NCBI RefSeq assembly: GCF_050436995.1
Contig: NC_134745.1
Coordinates: forward strand, 2,604,001-2,668,000
DNA length: 64,000 bases
Reading direction: 5' to 3'
From: Anticarsia gemmatalis
Lineage: Eukaryota; Arthropoda; Insecta; Lepidoptera; Erebidae
The position numbers were made by a program, and so were the translations under genes. Under the pieces are notes generated by a model. It ran no database searches. It was not told where the DNA came from and was given only the letters and a program-made list of their open reading frames with translations. Position 1 is the first letter of the stretch. Each line of letters opens with the position of its first letter. Below are positions 62,581 through 64,000 of the stretch, one piece after another.

Positions 62581-62939
62581 GTACAAATTGTGGTTTATTT
62601 TGATTTTTTTACGCCTACTACCATGTTTGTTGCCTCTGAACAATTTTTCATACAACAAATGTACTTAAGTATGTATTTAATAACACAAGCGTTTTTTGCT
62701 ATTTATATAGACAGATTTTTCGATATTTTTTCATTTTTTACTAAATTTTTTAGATTATGTCTATTTTGTCAGCTTATTGTTTTGTTCTTAAAAGTAACAA
62801 AGCATGGTTTTATTTATAGCACAATAATATTTAAACGTTTGCTTACCTACTCACAACTATCAAATACTTTGAAAGTTCTACACAATCAGCCAGTCACAAT
62901 TTTTTACCATAAGGAGACAATTCCGAAGGTTCTCAGATA

Positions 62940-63093
62940 GCGATCGCCATCCGTTTCCTTGTCATGGTGTATGGCCTGCACAGAGATAGCGGTGGCCAAG
63001 GATAACGGAGTAATCTCTCTCGCAGTCGATCGCTACCGTTATTTATAGCTGGACACTTATATTTTATAGCGGACAGTCGCTTAATAGCGTATT
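62940..63093 (+). promoter_or_regulatory. Probable promoter/5' UTR of the plus-strand gene
   Basis: GC and CG content rise sharply at about 62935-63040 after AT-rich DNA. The word 'gcgatcg' or 'gatcgc' recurs, and TATTTATAGC and TATTTTATAGCG words (TATA-like) lie 35-55 bases before the start codon. This fits a core promoter followed by a short leader. The transcription start cannot be fixed from sequence alone. Confidence 0.4.
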
Positions 63094-63138
63094 ATGTACG
63101 GCTATTTCAAGGCGATTTTATTTGTTGCTTTTCTCGAG
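63094..63138 (+). CDS. First coding exon of an unidentified secreted or membrane protein (partial)
   Basis: Fifteen codons, MYGYFKAILFVAFLE, run from an ATG with A at -3 to an exact consensus donor, CTCGAG|GTAAGT, in phase 0. The Lys followed by a hydrophobic run looks like the start of a signal peptide. Short signal-peptide first exons are common in insect secreted proteins. The remaining exons lie beyond the window, so no family can be named. It is on the strand opposite to Sdc. A chance ATG plus donor cannot be excluded. Confidence 0.45.
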
Positions 63139-64000
63139 GTAAGTTTTTCTTGTGCTGTAGCTAGTTGTGGTGTATTATTGGAAGGTTAATTGGTATTAAG
63201 GCACTTATATTTATATAACACGAATAGAAATTACTTAAGTTTTTGTTCGAGGCAAGATTTTAAGCACTTATAGTTCGAGTTCGGTGATGTTTCCACCGGA
63301 ACTAACCCTTTTCGAGGAGTAATTTAGAAGGTTTTCACAAATCATGTATGTTATGAGAGTCTTTTAAAATAATGTAATAATTTAATCTTAAATTTGTCAG
63401 ATTATGAGTTTATTTCAATAACTGAGTTCGAAGTTTAGTTTTAGATTAATTCTGTACATAATAATATATTTGTATTTTCTAAGTTAAAGGAAATGGCAAT
63501 CGATGCCAACCTCATAATGTTCTACTGACCGCTTATGACCAATATTTTGGCACTCAATTCACTTATTAACATATCTTCTTGATAAAATACTCATATAACC
63601 ATAACAAGACCAGACACTATCGGAGAGTTAGTTAAAGTTATGAGAAAACTAAGATTTATTCTCGTACGTGAACTGGGAGCATTAATTACTTGTATCTAAT
63701 AAATGATAAGGAACATGTTACAGTGAACTAACTTACTTCATAACTTAGTTTGTTTATTAGTATCCATATATCTGAGTCCGTTCTTATTAAAATTAATGTG
63801 TTTTAAGAGTGATGATTTAAAATTAAGCTATAAGTTGAATTATGAACAATCGTAACTAGTTATTATTAACGTTATGATTCGTTGTTGAGAAGTGTATATG
63901 AAATAGTATGTCAACAGGCTCACCTCCTATTACATGGGACTAACATTGTTAATCGTGAAACGTAGGAGTATTTCATATTGTATATACCTCCGGGTATAAC
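63139..64000 (+). other. Intron of the plus-strand gene, to window end
   Basis: AT-rich DNA after the donor at 63139. No second exon is recognised before the window ends. Confidence 0.35.

Noticed and set aside
62590..62940. 116-codon Phe-rich plus-strand frame
   Set aside because: The Phe/Leu/Ile/Tyr bias matches T-rich DNA, and no domain or organised membrane pattern is recognised.

Overview
This 64 kb window is AT-rich, intron-heavy eukaryotic DNA. It is most likely from a moth or butterfly (Lepidoptera), possibly noctuid-like. The support is an insect-type syndecan gene, a nuclear tRNA gene, and many repeats I recognise as typical of Lepidoptera: 5S-rRNA-derived and tRNA-derived SINEs, short Helitron-like elements with CTAG ends, and the 'acccccgacgcaaaaagaggggtgttataag' repeat. 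It does not look bacterial: there are no operons and no long open frames.

The one gene identified with confidence is syndecan (Sdc), a transmembrane heparan-sulfate proteoglycan, on the minus strand. Four coding exons lie at 22081-22468, 20512-20636, 19046-19169 and 17258-17430. Their splice sites and phases agree, and together they give 810 nt: 269 residues plus stop. They encode an acidic ectodomain with Ser-Gly attachment sites, a conserved juxtamembrane segment, a Gly-rich membrane helix, and a short tail ending in EFYA. The exon with the start codon and signal peptide was not found. Most of 22.5-63 kb is therefore read as a very long 5' intron, or intron plus intergenic DNA.

Layout. 1-11 kb has no recognisable gene. 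It holds a small inverted-repeat element (3.6 kb), a perfect 21-bp hairpin (7.3 kb), and a roughly 2.2 kb terminal-inverted-repeat transposon (8.79-10.95 kb) with repeated AGTAGTCRGCC boxes. The left part of that transposon, with its flank, is duplicated in tandem. A tRNA-Leu(UAG) gene lies at 11.3 kb. 12-17 kb is AT-rich with a 5S-derived SINE. 17-22.5 kb holds the Sdc exons, with introns loaded with transposable elements; one Helitron-like copy starts about 8 bases from a splice donor. 22.5-63 kb is long noncoding DNA holding a near-perfect 732-bp-arm foldback element (26.9-28.5 kb), a 600-bp inverted-repeat element (34.5-35.1 kb), a second 5S SINE (38.5 kb), scattered SINE and Helitron copies, and several GC-richer non-repeat islands that could be conserved regulatory DNA. 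At 63.09 kb a short plus-strand first exon of another gene seems to begin; it encodes a signal-peptide-like start and ends in a perfect donor site.

Nothing here shows an operon-like or defence-like multi-gene system. The most unusual items are the duplicated transposon with its 1.07 kb deletion/insertion polymorphism, the giant foldback (a possible dsRNA source), and the transposon abutting a Sdc splice site.
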